A stretch of DNA of 64,000 nucleotides. Source: Buttiauxella brennerae ATCC 51605. Its GTDB lineage: Bacteria; Pseudomonadota; Gammaproteobacteria; Enterobacterales; Enterobacteriaceae. This document shows, piece after piece, positions 46,880-57,057 of the stretch. Numbering within the stretch: the first letter of the stretch is position 1; the number at the start of each line of letters is the position of its first letter. Both the position numbers and the translations under genes were made by a program. A model generated the notes under the pieces. It ran no database searches, had not been told where the DNA came from, and was given only the letters and a program-made list of their open reading frames with translations. The DNA is taken from contig NZ_LXER01000032.1 in assembly GCF_001654925.1 (NCBI RefSeq), forward strand, positions 154,339 to 218,338. The letters are read 5' to 3'.

Positions 46880-48136
46880 TCAATTACCGCTTTCAGCCCA
46901 CGCGCGCTCAATCTCTTCGGCAAGGATCTTCACTCCCGCCTCGATTTTCTCCGGCTCCGGCACATAGTTCATGCGCATGCACTGATGCGTGTGCGGCCAC
47001 GGCTTATCCAGACCCGGGAAGAAATAATCCCCTGGCACCATCAATACACCGCGCTTTTTCAGGCGCTGATAAAGCAGCTCAGTCGAAATCGGCAGGTCTT
47101 TGAACCACAACCAAAGGAAAATTGCCCCTTCTGGCTTGTGGATCAGGCAACGTTCTGGCGATAAATAGCGACGAATAACCGCGATCGTGTCCTGAACACG
47201 CTGGTAATAGAACGGTTTGATCACTGTTTCAGACAAGCGCAGCAAATCATTACGCTTAATCATTTCGCACGCCATCGCCGGGCCAATACCGCCTGGTGCC
47301 AGGCTGATAATGCCGTTCATATTACTGACCGCAGAGATGATTTTTTCATTGGCGATGATGATACCGCAGCGACTACCCGGCAGGCCGAGTTTCGACAGGC
47401 TCATGCAAAGGATAATGTTCGGATTCCACAGCGGGCGTGCCTCGGTGAAAATAATGCCCGGGAACGGCACGCCATACGCGTTATCAATCACCAGTGGAAT
47501 ACCGTGCTGGTGCGCCAGAGCGTCGAGTTTAATCAGCTCTTCATCGGTAATGACGTTGCCCGTCGGGTTGGTTGGGCGCGACACGCAAATCATGCCGGTG
47601 TCCGGGCCAATGTGCAGGTGTTCGAAATCTACGTGGTACTTAAACTGGCCTTCTGGCAGCAGCTCGATATTTGGGCGCGTAGAGACAAACAGGTCTTCTT
47701 CAAGGCCTGAATCGGCATAACCGATGTACTCCGGAGCGAGCGGGAACAGAACTTTTTTAGTGCTGCCATCCGCATAACGACCCGCGAACAGATTAAACAA
47801 GTAGAAAAATGCGCTTTGGCTGCCATTAGTCAGTGCAATATTCTGCGGAGCAATATCCCAACCTAATTCTGTACGCAGCATTTCTGCAAGCGCGCCAAGT
47901 AACTCACTTTTCCCCTGCGGACCGTCGTAATTGCATAGTGCATCGGTCATTTTCCCGTTTGCCAGCATGTCTGCCAGTAGATCCTGGAAGTAGTCGTTCA
48001 TCGCAGGAATTTGGGCAGGATTACCGCCACCGAGCATGATAGCTCCAGGTGTGCGTAGGCCGTCGTTAAGGTCCTCCATCAGGCGTGTGATGCCTGCATG
48101 GCGGGTAAATTTGTCGCCGAAAAGTGAAAACGTCAT
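46880..48136 (-). CDS. avtA: valine-pyruvate aminotransferase
   Basis: A 418-residue PLP-dependent class I/II aminotransferase (E. coli AvtA 417). Fold markers are TNGSQSAFFYLFNLFAG, CVSRPTNPTGNVIT, DNAYGVPFPG and the PLP lysine in SLSKLGLPGSRCG, with the carboxylate-binding Arg region QCMRMNYVPEPEKI. It makes valine and alanine interchange with pyruvate and 2-oxoisovalerate. It stands between the hydrogen island and malS, as in the avtA-malS-bax-xylR block of E. coli. Confidence 0.95.
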   Translation of the reverse strand: MTFSLFGDKFTRHAGITRLMEDLNDGLRTPGAIMLGGGNPAQIPAMNDYFQDLLADMLANGKMTDALCNYDGPQGKSELLGALAEMLRTELGWDIAPQNIALTNGSQSAFFYLFNLFAGRYADGSTKKVLFPLAPEYIGYADSGLEEDLFVSTRPNIELLPEGQFKYHVDFEHLHIGPDTGMICVSRPTNPTGNVITDEELIKLDALAHQHGIPLVIDNAYGVPFPGIIFTEARPLWNPNIILCMSLSKLGLPGSRCGIIIANEKIISAVSNMNGIISLAPGGIGPAMACEMIKRNDLLRLSETVIKPFYYQRVQDTIAVIRRYLSPERCLIHKPEGAIFLWLWFKDLPISTELLYQRLKKRGVLMVPGDYFFPGLDKPWPHTHQCMRMNYVPEPEKIEAGVKILAEEIERAWAESGN

Positions 48137-48264
48137 AACGTAGATCTGTCTTTGACTATCAAAAGAGGCTAACCATAACGCCGGAGAAGACGCGGTGCAA
48201 ACGCATTAAGGATAGCCTCTGGTGTGTATTGTGCTGTGAATTTTAGATTTGTCAGAATAAACAA

Positions 48265-48391
48265 CCCTCACCCCAACCCTCTCCCTGAGGGAGAGGGGGA
48301 AAGGGCAAGAATGGGGATTCGCTCTCCAGGAGAGGGTGAAAGGGTAAGAACGGGTTATTCCCTCTCCTGGGGGAGAGGGCCAGGGTGAGGG
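48265..48391. repeat. compound REP-like repeat, three hairpin units
   Basis: Begins CCCTCACCCCAACCCTCTCC and ends GAGAGGGCCAGGGTGAGGG, with inner units containing CTCTCCAGGAGAG and CTCTCCTGGGGGAGAG. Same family as 43,416-43,489. It lies in the avtA-malS gap, downstream of malS. Confidence 0.8.
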
Positions 48392-48412
48392 CGTCCGACA
48401 CTAAATCAACAA

Positions 48413-50431
48413 TTACGGATTCCCCGCCCAAACGACCATCACTTTGTCGCCAGCAGATTCACGGCTAAAACCGTACCCTTGCTTCATACTCACCGTGTTC
48501 TGTTTACCCGTGCCAATAGCCGGGTGGCGGGCGCGGAACTGGCTGATTTTCTGCCAGTGAGCAAGCGTGGCAACGTTTTGCCCCCAGTTCATATCTGAAC
48601 GGGTTCCCTGAAGCGGATCGGAACCGGTCGGGCCAAATGGCCGTTCTGTCTCGTCGCCATAGAAAATCTGCACCGCACCCGGAGCCAGCAAGAGCAACTC
48701 TGCCGCACGCTGCCCGCCTTCACGGAACAGGCGGGTATCATGCGAGGAAAGATAGCTAAGAACATTAAACTCCTGCAATTTAGTCGCCATCTGCTGCCAG
48801 GTGAGATCGATATTTGCCAGGCAATCAACGGCTTTCGACGCTTGTTCCTGATAATCGAAATTGATCATCGCATCGAAGCCGCTGTTGTAGTAATCGCTCT
48901 TCATCACGCCATGACCCCAGGATTCACCCGTCATCCAGAATGGCGCGTCATCCAGCTTCTTGTCGGGGTTGGCCTTCTTCCACTCTGCCAGCGCTTCAAC
49001 AGACTGCTGTTTGAGCTGCTGCCACCCTGCTTTCTCAACGTGTTTTGCGGTATCGACCCGGAAACCGTCGATGCCGTAATCACGCACCCATTGGCTCAAC
49101 CAGTGCGTCAGATAATCTCGTACGGCAGCGCCCGCTATTTCTTTGGCGTGGGTATCGGGTTTATTGCGATAAAAGATGGGCAAACCCGCCGGTTGCGTGG
49201 ATTCGGTTTTTAAATCCGGCAGGAACGCCAGCGACATCGTTAAGTCATCAAAACCTGGGCTGTCGTAATTGCCGATATCGGTGCGGATCCAATTTTTCCC
49301 CCACCAGTTCTGCCAGGCGGTTTTATCGCTAAAGTTGATGTAATCATTAAAAGAGTGCCAGCTTTGACCTGGGCCGGGCTTCCAGTCGGTCCACTTTTTG
49401 CCCAGTGTTTTAGTCAGCTCATTACCTTTGAGATACAGCGCACCAAACTGGTATTGCTGCATGTCGGCGAGCGTTGCGTAACCGGTGTGGTTCATCACCA
49501 CGTCGAACAAGATGCGAATGCCGCGTTTGTGGGCTTCATCCACCAGGGTACGCAGTTCATCTTCGGTGCCCATATTGGCATCGAGCTTTGTCCAGTCCAT
49601 GGTGTAGTAGCCGTGGTAAGCGTAATGCGGGAAGTCGCCTTTCGTACCGCCGCCTACCCAGCCATGGATTTGCTCCAGCGGCGAGCTAATCCACAACGCA
49701 TTCACGCCCAGTTTTTCCAGGTAATCGAGCTTTTGGGTTAAACCTGCGAGGTCACCGCCGTGGAAGGTGCCGATTTCCTGCATGCCATCTTTGTGGCGAC
49801 CATAGCTGTTGTCGTTTTTCGGATTGCCGTTTTCAAAACGGTCAGTCAGCACAAAATAGACCGTGGCATTGTGCCAGCTAAACGGAGCAACCTTTTCGGT
49901 TGTCGCTGACTCCAGCAGCAGCAGGCCGTTGCTATTTGCCGCAGGCATCAGCGTAACCTGGCCTTGTTTCACCGTGGCAGTGGCACCACTGTAAAAATCA
50001 CGCACTTCGCTGCCCTCAGCGAAGGTTTTACTGACATTAATGGTCAGCGGTTTGCCATCCCACTTCGGGCACTGGCGGGTGACGTCAACAGGTGCGGTTT
50101 GTGCCTCACTGTTGACGCTCAGGTTGAGAGTAGGTGTACCGCTGCGTGTGTCAATTTGCACCCGGTACTCGCCTTCACGAAATAAGCGCCAGACCGGGGC
50201 TTCTCCCTCGCAAGGTTTCAGTGACAGCGCCTGGTTCAGCTTGATAGATTCTGCGGGCTGCCAGCACGCCTGATCAAGCTTGAGGCTTAGCGGTAGCGTG
50301 CCTTTTGCAAGCTTCGCCTCGCTGACAAACAAGCCCGGAGTTTGCTCCTTAAACGCAGGTATTCCGGGAACCATCCAGCCTGCTTGCACAAGCCCGGGAA
50401 ACAGTAAAAGCAGCAGAGGTAATTTTTTCAT
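48413..50431 (-). CDS. malS: periplasmic alpha-amylase MalS
   Basis: A 672-residue secreted GH13 enzyme with signal peptide (residues 1-17, ending LVQAG). An N-terminal carbohydrate-binding-like region with cysteine pairs precedes the TIM barrel. Catalytic motifs: DVVMNHTG, GIDGFRVDTAKHVEKAGW (nucleophile Asp), WMTGESWGHG (acid/base Glu) and LSSHDTRLF. It releases maltohexaose from maltodextrins in the periplasm. E. coli MalS has 676 residues and is MalT-regulated; no MalT box was assigned by eye here. Confidence 0.95.
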   Translation of the reverse strand: MKKLPLLLLLFPGLVQAGWMVPGIPAFKEQTPGLFVSEAKLAKGTLPLSLKLDQACWQPAESIKLNQALSLKPCEGEAPVWRLFREGEYRVQIDTRSGTPTLNLSVNSEAQTAPVDVTRQCPKWDGKPLTINVSKTFAEGSEVRDFYSGATATVKQGQVTLMPAANSNGLLLLESATTEKVAPFSWHNATVYFVLTDRFENGNPKNDNSYGRHKDGMQEIGTFHGGDLAGLTQKLDYLEKLGVNALWISSPLEQIHGWVGGGTKGDFPHYAYHGYYTMDWTKLDANMGTEDELRTLVDEAHKRGIRILFDVVMNHTGYATLADMQQYQFGALYLKGNELTKTLGKKWTDWKPGPGQSWHSFNDYINFSDKTAWQNWWGKNWIRTDIGNYDSPGFDDLTMSLAFLPDLKTESTQPAGLPIFYRNKPDTHAKEIAGAAVRDYLTHWLSQWVRDYGIDGFRVDTAKHVEKAGWQQLKQQSVEALAEWKKANPDKKLDDAPFWMTGESWGHGVMKSDYYNSGFDAMINFDYQEQASKAVDCLANIDLTWQQMATKLQEFNVLSYLSSHDTRLFREGGQRAAELLLLAPGAVQIFYGDETERPFGPTGSDPLQGTRSDMNWGQNVATLAHWQKISQFRARHPAIGTGKQNTVSMKQGYGFSRESAGDKVMVVWAGNP

Positions 50432-50746
50432 AGGGTTAAGCCCGCGATTATCTTTTATTCAGTTTGGCACTGTTTTAAATAGCGGGATTCATCCCCAAAA
50501 GGGGTTAGCAGGGGTGGAGATAATAGGGTGAGTGATGCGCTTATCAATTCGCATAAATATGGGATAAACGTCGCATATTGCAATAGTTTTTGCCGTCATA
50601 AGAAGATCGTACGTGACATCATTTAAGAATCGGATTATTTCTTTTGGTGCTCTGAAGGTCTATTTTTGTTAGTATCTGCGTTTACTTTATTCGAAACCTT
50701 TGACAAATAAGGCACTGGAAACGTAACGATCCGACCAGGAGATCTA
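50432..50746. other. intergenic region, divergent malS and bax promoters
   Basis: A 315-bp AT-rich gap with no gene. bax has a good ribosome site (CAGGAG at 50,736-50,741). Divergent promoters are expected. Confidence 0.5.
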
Positions 50747-51595
50747 ATGATATCAACCCATTTCCGACGATTTGGGGCTGCGATACTCATGTTACTCACC
50801 ATCAGTTTTTCAACTGGGGTATTAGCAAGTAAACATGAGCCAAAATCGCAAAAGGCCCATTTAGTTTCAACGAAACATACAGCAACAAAAAGCAAGACGA
50901 CGAACAGTAAGAAACTGGCAAGTAGTAAAAAAGAGTATTCTCGCAATAGTGAAATAGCATCGCTCCCTGACTTGCGAAAATACCCTTCCGGAACACCTAG
51001 AAAAAAAGCGTTTCTCCGGACGGTCATGCCATACATTACTAGTCAAAATGCCGCGATTACTGCTGACCGTAACTGGTTGGTTTCTAAGCAGTATGAAAAA
51101 CGCTGGTCACCATCAGAGCGTACACGCCTGAAAGATATTACTCAGCGCTACAAAATTTCGTGGAACGGTAATACCAAGCGTGTGCCATGGAATACGCTGA
51201 TGGAAAAAGTCGACATCATTCCTACCAATATGGTAGCGACGATGGCCGCAGCCGAAAGTGGCTGGGGTACGTCTAAACTTGCGCGTAACAATAACAACTT
51301 GTTTGGTATGAAGTGCAGCCAGCGCCATTGCAACAGCGAGCCAGGTAAAGTTAAAGGCTATTTGCATTACGAATCTGTTAAAGAGGGTGTTAACTCTTAT
51401 GTAACAAATTTGAATACACATCCGGCCTATAAATCTTTCCGTAAATCCCGCGCTCAATTGCGTAAAGCGGACCAGGAAGTGACTGCCAGCAATATGATTC
51501 ATAAGCTGAAAGGGTATTCCACAAAGGGTAATAGCTATAACAACTACCTATTTGCGATGTATCAATCCAATCAGCGTTTTATGGCACCGAACTAA
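50747..51595 (+). CDS. bax: Bax, glucosaminidase-domain exported protein
   Basis: A 282-residue protein with a signal sequence (about residues 1-26, GVLASK), a Lys/Ser/Thr-rich linker (about 28-65), and a mannosyl-glycoprotein endo-beta-N-acetylglucosaminidase-like domain with the catalytic glutamate in MAAAESGWGTSKLARNNNNLFGMKC. The C-terminal LKGYSTKGNSYNNYLFAMYQSNQ is conserved. E. coli Bax is similar but slightly shorter; the linker accounts for the difference. A peptidoglycan-related role is inferred. Confidence 0.9.
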   Translation: MISTHFRRFGAAILMLLTISFSTGVLASKHEPKSQKAHLVSTKHTATKSKTTNSKKLASSKKEYSRNSEIASLPDLRKYPSGTPRKKAFLRTVMPYITSQNAAITADRNWLVSKQYEKRWSPSERTRLKDITQRYKISWNGNTKRVPWNTLMEKVDIIPTNMVATMAAAESGWGTSKLARNNNNLFGMKCSQRHCNSEPGKVKGYLHYESVKEGVNSYVTNLNTHPAYKSFRKSRAQLRKADQEVTASNMIHKLKGYSTKGNSYNNYLFAMYQSNQRFMAPN

Positions 51596-51632
51596 ATAAT
51601 TAAAATAGATTGTTAATAATAAGTAATAATTC

Positions 51633-51660
51633 ACGCCTTCAATTCGAAGGCGTTTTTTTT
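51633..51660. terminator. bidirectional terminator, bax/xylR
   Basis: Perfect stem ACGCCTTC / GAAGGCGT with loop AATTC and a run of eight T residues, placed between convergent bax and xylR. Confidence 0.85.
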
Positions 51661-52837
51661 ACACCAAAATCTCACTGTACCTATCGCGATGCTCTTTCGG
51701 TGTTGCGTCGTATTCTTTCTTGAAAACAGAGTAGAAATATTGCAGTGAAGGGTAGCCACACATCTGCGATATTTCATTGATTGATAAAGACGTAGACACC
51801 AACAAGCTGCGCGCTTTCTCTAACTTTTCAGCATGAATCATTGCGTGAATCGTCTCGCCTACTTCCTCTTTAAAACGCTTCTCAAGGTTCGATCGCGAGA
51901 TCCCCACAGCATCTAACACCTGTTCAACTTTGATGCCCTTGCAGGCATGGTTGCGGATGTAATGCATCGCCTGAATCACTGCCGGGTCGTGAAGAGAACG
52001 GTAGTCCGTGGAGCGGCGTTCCACCACGCGTACCGGTGGCACCAGCACACGTTGCAAGGCTAGCGGTTCGTTGTCCATCAAACGGTGCAACAGTTTTGCT
52101 GCCTGGTAACCCATCTGCCTGGTCCCCTGCGCCACCGAGGAGAGCGCAACCCGTGACAAATAACGCGTGAGTTCTTCGTTATCGATGCCAATCACACAGA
52201 ACTTTTCCGGCACCGGAATATGCAAATGTTCACAGACTTGCAGCAAGTGCCTGGCGCGGGCATCAGTCACGGCGATAATGCCGGTTTGTGGCGGCAACGT
52301 TTGCACCCAATCTGCGAGGCGATTTTGTGCGTGCTGCCAGTTTTCAGGTGCGGTTTCTATTCCCTGATAAACCACCCCACGGTACTTCTCTTTCGCCACC
52401 AGTTGGTTAAAAGCATATTCACGTTCCATCGCCCAACGTTTGCCGCTGGAGTTCGGCAAACCGTAGAAAGCAAAACGCTGCACGCCCTTCTCTTTGAGAT
52501 GTAAAAATGCACTTTCTACTAACGCATGGTTGTCGGTGGCGATGTAATGCACAGGCGGGTAATGTTCAGGCAAGTGATATGAGCCACCCACCCCGACAAT
52601 CGGAACGTCTGCGCCATCGAGCAGGCGTTGAATTTCCGTATCATCAAAATCGGCAATCACGCCGTCACCCAACCACTCTTTAATATTGTCGATACGAGCG
52701 CGGAAATCTTCTTCAATAAAAATATCCCACTCAGATTGAGACGCCTGCAAATATTCGCCAACCCCTTCAACGACCTGGCGGTCATAGGCCTTGTTGGCAT
52801 TGAATAACAACGTAATGCGGTGACGTTTCTCAAACAT
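51659..52837 (-). CDS. xylR: XylR, D-xylose-responsive activator
   Basis: A 392-residue activator, the same length as in E. coli. The N-terminal two-thirds is a LacI/PBP-like xylose-binding domain (RITLLFNANKAYDRQVVEGVGEY; GIIAVTDARARHLLQ) and the C-terminus an AraC-type double helix-turn-helix (GIKVEQVLDAVGISRSNLEKRF; SINEISQMCGYPSLQYFYSVFKK). The ATG at 52,837 gives the conserved MFEKRHRI start; the 31 extra residues up to 52,930 are Cys-rich, non-conserved and rejected. Lies downstream of xylH in the same direction. Confidence 0.95.
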   Translation of the reverse strand: MFEKRHRITLLFNANKAYDRQVVEGVGEYLQASQSEWDIFIEEDFRARIDNIKEWLGDGVIADFDDTEIQRLLDGADVPIVGVGGSYHLPEHYPPVHYIATDNHALVESAFLHLKEKGVQRFAFYGLPNSSGKRWAMEREYAFNQLVAKEKYRGVVYQGIETAPENWQHAQNRLADWVQTLPPQTGIIAVTDARARHLLQVCEHLHIPVPEKFCVIGIDNEELTRYLSRVALSSVAQGTRQMGYQAAKLLHRLMDNEPLALQRVLVPPVRVVERRSTDYRSLHDPAVIQAMHYIRNHACKGIKVEQVLDAVGISRSNLEKRFKEEVGETIHAMIHAEKLEKARSLLVSTSLSINEISQMCGYPSLQYFYSVFKKEYDATPKEHRDRYSEILV

Positions 52838-52930
52838 GCTTTTATTCCCTGATAACAAAACATTAAACTCAATACCACAAATGCAACAATGCCGGGAAAC
52901 ATTGCCCCGGCATTGTGAACATTTGCACAC

Positions 52931-54112
52931 TTACGCTTTGCGTTTTGTTGCTGAGTCCATCCATACCGCCAGCAACAAAATGGCACCTTTCACGATGTAT
53001 TGCCAAAAAGTCGGCACATCCATCATACTCATTCCGTTATCCAGAGAAGCCATGATAAATGCTCCCATCACGGCTCCGGCAACGCTCCCCACTCCACCCG
53101 CAAGACTTGTTCCCCCAATCACACATGCGGCAATTGCATCGAGCTCAGCGATGTTCCCGGCAGATGGGGACCCCGCCCCCAGCCGCGAGCTGAGAATCAA
53201 CCCGGCAATCGCGACCATCAGGCCGTTAATGGCAAACACTGCCAGCTTCGTGCGCTCGACATTAATGCCAGACAGCCGTGCAGCTTCGATATTGCCGCCA
53301 ATGGCATAGATACGCCGCCCGAATGCAGTGCGGGTTGCCATAAACATTCCCGCCAGCAGCAACAACGTAAGGATGAGCACCGGAGTGGGCACACCGCGAT
53401 AATCATTAAGCAGCCAGATGGCACCCAACACGATAACCGCAGTGATAGCCTGCCGCCCTACCATCCCCGTAGACGCGGGTGCCACCAGCCCCAGAGCCTT
53501 GCGACGAGTCCGCATCCGCCATTGCCAGGCAACAAACGCGACCAGCCCTAATGTGCCGATGCCAAAACCGATACCGTCAGGCAGATAGCTTTGGCCGATT
53601 TGCGACATCGCCGCACTGGTTGGTGACACGGTGGTGCCGTTAGTAATGCCAATCAGCACACCACGAAACGCCAGCATCCCGGCAAGTGTGACGATAAATG
53701 ACGGCACTTTGCGGTACGCCACCCACCAACCGTTCCACGCCCCTAAAACGAGGCCAAGAACCAGCGTTACGGCAATCGTGAGCGGTAAAGGCCAGCCCAG
53801 CCAGACATCAAAAATGGCGGCCACTCCACCCAGCAGACCCATCATCGAGCCAACAGAAAGATCGATTTCCGCCGAGATGATGACGAACACCATGCCGACC
53901 GCCAGAATCCCGGTGATAGCCGTTTGCCTCAGCAGGTTAGAAACATTTCTGGCGCTGAGATATGCGCCGTCGGTCGTCCAGGTGAAGAACAGCATAATCA
54001 CCACAATCGCCGCAATCATGACAAAAACCTGGAGATTCAGCGCTCGCAGGCTCGCTAAAGGTGATGCGGCGGGTAGAGCCAGTTTCATTTCAGACTGATT
54101 GCTTTTCGACAT
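52931..54112 (-). CDS. xylH: XylH, xylose ABC transporter permease
   Basis: A 393-residue permease with about 10 membrane helices, matching E. coli XylH throughout ([58 protein letters not shown] is preceded by DNGMSMM). The ATG at 54,112 follows GAGGAG; it overlaps xylG by 23 bp. Forms the membrane channel with XylG and XylF. Confidence 0.95.
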   Translation of the reverse strand: MSKSNQSEMKLALPAASPLASLRALNLQVFVMIAAIVVIMLFFTWTTDGAYLSARNVSNLLRQTAITGILAVGMVFVIISAEIDLSVGSMMGLLGGVAAIFDVWLGWPLPLTIAVTLVLGLVLGAWNGWWVAYRKVPSFIVTLAGMLAFRGVLIGITNGTTVSPTSAAMSQIGQSYLPDGIGFGIGTLGLVAFVAWQWRMRTRRKALGLVAPASTGMVGRQAITAVIVLGAIWLLNDYRGVPTPVLILTLLLLAGMFMATRTAFGRRIYAIGGNIEAARLSGINVERTKLAVFAINGLMVAIAGLILSSRLGAGSPSAGNIAELDAIAACVIGGTSLAGGVGSVAGAVMGAFIMASLDNGMSMMDVPTFWQYIVKGAILLLAVWMDSATKRKA

Positions 54113-55631
54113 GCTTTTCACTCCTCAAGGCGGCTTCCATGACCTGTTCCTGGGTCAGGTTGTGGTTTACCAGGTCGGCTTTGATTCGCCCCTCATGCAT
54201 CACCAGGACTCTGTCGCTCAGGCCAAGAACCTCTGGCAATTCTGATGAGATAACAATGACTGCAATCCCTTGCTGAACCAGTTGGTTAATCAGTTTGTAG
54301 ATTTCATATTTAGCGCCGATATCAATGCCCCGCGTGGGTTCATCAAGAATCAGAATGCGTGGGTTAAGCAGCAGACAACGCGCAAGAATCGCTTTTTGCT
54401 GATTGCCGCCGCTCAGGCGGCCAATCGGCAGTTCTGGGGATGAGGTTTTGACTTTCAGCCGCCCGATTGATTGCAAAATACAGTTTTGTTCTGCGGCATC
54501 ATCCAGGTGAGTTAACACACCTGAAAACTGGCTTAATGCGGCTAGTGTGATGTTTTGCCCCACCGCCATTACCGGCACGATGCCATCTTTTTTGCGGTCT
54601 TCGGGCACCATCGCAATACCGTGGCTAATGGCTTGCTGGCAATGGGTGATTTTTACCGGTTTGTTATCGATGAAAATACGGCCTTCAGATTTCCCCGGCC
54701 AGACACCAAACAGGCACTGAACGGCTTCGGTTCGCCCGGCGCCCACCAGCCCGGCAATGCCAAGGATTTCGCCTTTGTGCAGCGAGAATGAAATATCATT
54801 CACGCGCTTGATATGCCGGTTAACCGGGTGCCAGGCGGTGAGATGCTCAACACGCAGGATTTCGTCGCTAATGTGATGGGGTTCATTCGGGTAGAGCGCG
54901 GTGAGTTCACGCCCCACCATCATGGTAATGATGTCTTCTTCGCGCATCAGCGCGCACTCACGCGTGCCGATAGGCTTCCCGTCACGGATGACACAGACGG
55001 TGTCGGAAATGGCTTTCACTTCATTGAGCTTGTGGGAGATATAAATGCAGGCGATGCCGTGCGCCTGGAGATCGCGAATAATCCGCAGCAGTACCGCCGT
55101 TTCTTGCTCAGTTAATGACGCCGTTGGCTCGTCGAGAATCAGTAAACGAACCTGTTTATTCAGCGCTTTGGCGATTTCCACCAGTTGCTGCTGCCCAAGT
55201 CCCAACGAACCCACGCGGGTATCCGGGGAAATATTCAGGCTCACCTGCGCCAGCAATTTCTGGCAGCGCAGCGTCATGCTGTCGTAATCCAGCACGCCAT
55301 ATTGTGAAAGCTCAGCACCGAGGAAAATATTCTCAAGCACGGTCAGATGCTTCACCAGCGCTAACTCCTGGTGAATAATCGCAATGCCTTTACGTTCGGT
55401 ATCGCGGATATGGCTGGCCTGGAGTTTTTCGCCAGCAAACCATATTTCCCCTTCGTAACTACCAAAAGGGTAAATACCGCACAGCACTTTCATCAGCGTA
55501 GATTTGCCGGAACCATTTTCGCCGCACAGCGACATCACTTCACCGGCATCCACCGCCAGGCTGACGTTATCTACGGCTTTCACAATGCCGAAAGCCTTGG
55601 TGATATTTTTCATTTCCAGTAAACAAGGCAT
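54090..55631 (-). CDS. xylG: XylG, xylose ABC transporter ATPase
   Basis: A 513-residue fused double ATPase, identical in length to E. coli XylG. First nucleotide-binding domain: Walker [13 protein letters not shown], signature [15 protein letters not shown], Walker [11 protein letters not shown]. Second domain: GLVGAGRTE (degenerate Walker A, as usual), [17 protein letters not shown] and [11 protein letters not shown]. Starts 57 bp after xylF. Confidence 0.95.
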   Translation of the reverse strand: MPCLLEMKNITKAFGIVKAVDNVSLAVDAGEVMSLCGENGSGKSTLMKVLCGIYPFGSYEGEIWFAGEKLQASHIRDTERKGIAIIHQELALVKHLTVLENIFLGAELSQYGVLDYDSMTLRCQKLLAQVSLNISPDTRVGSLGLGQQQLVEIAKALNKQVRLLILDEPTASLTEQETAVLLRIIRDLQAHGIACIYISHKLNEVKAISDTVCVIRDGKPIGTRECALMREEDIITMMVGRELTALYPNEPHHISDEILRVEHLTAWHPVNRHIKRVNDISFSLHKGEILGIAGLVGAGRTEAVQCLFGVWPGKSEGRIFIDNKPVKITHCQQAISHGIAMVPEDRKKDGIVPVMAVGQNITLAALSQFSGVLTHLDDAAEQNCILQSIGRLKVKTSSPELPIGRLSGGNQQKAILARCLLLNPRILILDEPTRGIDIGAKYEIYKLINQLVQQGIAVIVISSELPEVLGLSDRVLVMHEGRIKADLVNHNLTQEQVMEAALRSEKHVEKQSV

Positions 55632-55688
55632 AGCCCCTCCTTACCTGCTTTAAAGGTATCGCCCGCGCAAAAACACGGGCGCAGTGGG

Positions 55689-56681
55689 TTATAGCTCGTT
55701 CTTTTTGTGGAAACCGTCAGCCACAACGGTGCTGTCGATATTCGCTTTATCGACCTCGATTGGCGTCAGCAGCCGTGAAGGGACATCTTTCATGCCATTA
55801 TTCAATACAGCATCAGATGCAGGTTGTTTGCCTTCTCCTAATTCCACGGCAATTTCAGCGGCGGTATTTGCCAGTTTGGTGATGGGCTTATAGACCGTCA
55901 TGGTTTGCGTACCGGCAATAATGCGCTTCACCCCGGCAAGATCAGCATCCTGCCCGGAAATCGCCACTTTGCCAGCCAGACCCTGCGCACTTAACGCCTG
56001 AATTGCACCACCCGCAGTGGCATCATTTGATGCCACCACAGCATCAATTTTGTTGTTATTGGCAGTGAGGGCATTTTCCATAATTTTCAATGCATTCTCA
56101 GGCAGCCAACCATCAGCCCATTGATCGCCGACGACTTTTATTTTTCCGCTATCAATATAAGGTTTTAATACTTTCATCTGCCCGGCGCGGAACAGTTTGG
56201 CATTATTATCAACAGGCGAGCCACCCATTAAGAAATAATTACCAGAAGGCACTTTATTAACAATGCTTTGCGCTTGTAATTCGCCGACTTTTTCATTATC
56301 GAAAGAGATATAATAATCAATATCGGCATTATTAATCATGCGATCATAAGCTAATACTTTTATCCCTTCTCTTTTTGCTTCGGCAATCACATTACTTAAT
56401 ACCTGGCCGTTGTAAGGGATAATGACCAACACATCTACGCCACGGTTAATCATGTTTTCGATTTGTGACATCTGCGTTTCTTCATTGCCATTAGCAGATT
56501 GTACAAAGACTTTCGCCCCTAACGATTCTGCTTTTTTAACAAAGATATCGCGATCTTTCTGCCAGCGCTCAAGGCGTAAGTCATCGATTGCCATACCGAT
56601 TTTAACTTCTTTAGCGATACCGCTGATGCTGGTAAGGACGAGTGAGGCACACAACGTTAGTAAAAGGTTCTTAATCTTCAT
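55689..56681 (-). CDS. xylF: XylF, periplasmic D-xylose-binding protein
   Basis: A 330-residue periplasmic binding protein with a signal peptide (about residues 1-23). Two-lobed PBP1 fold: KIGMAIDDLRLERWQKDRDIF, VIIPYNGQVLS, YDRMINNADIDYYISFDNEKVG and DAVVASNDATAGGAIQALSAQG. It is first in xylFGH and divergent from xylA. Confidence 0.95.
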   Translation of the reverse strand: MKIKNLLLTLCASLVLTSISGIAKEVKIGMAIDDLRLERWQKDRDIFVKKAESLGAKVFVQSANGNEETQMSQIENMINRGVDVLVIIPYNGQVLSNVIAEAKREGIKVLAYDRMINNADIDYYISFDNEKVGELQAQSIVNKVPSGNYFLMGGSPVDNNAKLFRAGQMKVLKPYIDSGKIKVVGDQWADGWLPENALKIMENALTANNNKIDAVVASNDATAGGAIQALSAQGLAGKVAISGQDADLAGVKRIIAGTQTMTVYKPITKLANTAAEIAVELGEGKQPASDAVLNNGMKDVPSRLLTPIEVDKANIDSTVVADGFHKKNEL

Positions 56682-57057
56682 TTTGTTATACCTGTAGGGT
56701 GAAATAAATCGGATTAAAAATTATTAACATCTGTCGACCGGGGGAATTGTTGTCTGTGAATGGCAATCCAGCAATTACAGATTTTTATCTTCTCATTACG
56801 TTTTTTTGTTTAATTGTTAATTTATGATGGCGATCGTACTTTAATTTAGAAATCCATTTCATTGCGATATTTACTGGAATAACGCTCGAGTTGTTTTTTG
56901 GTTTATTTTCATCATTTTTTGCGAGGTGGCGCACGTTTGAGCATTCTCTTAATCGCAGTGTGAAATAACGTAATTGAGCAACGGCGGAGGAAAATACAGG
57001 ATAGTTACAGAATCGCTTACTTGCCGCCCCCTCTTGATTATGATTACGGAGTCAATT
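56682..57057. promoter_or_regulatory. xylA-xylF divergent control region with XylR site
   Basis: The stretch GAAATAACGTAATTGAGCAA (56,962-56,981) matches the E. coli I_A XylR operator (GAAATAACATAATTGAGCAA) in 19 of 20 bases. A similar GAAATAAATCGGATT near 56,701 on the xylF side is the likely I_F. A CRP site is expected between them; no strong match was found by eye. Confidence 0.75.

Noticed and set aside
48265-48391. Regularly spaced GC-rich repeats considered as a CRISPR array
   Set aside because: Units are palindromic REP-like hairpins without unique spacers of constant length, and no cas genes are present.
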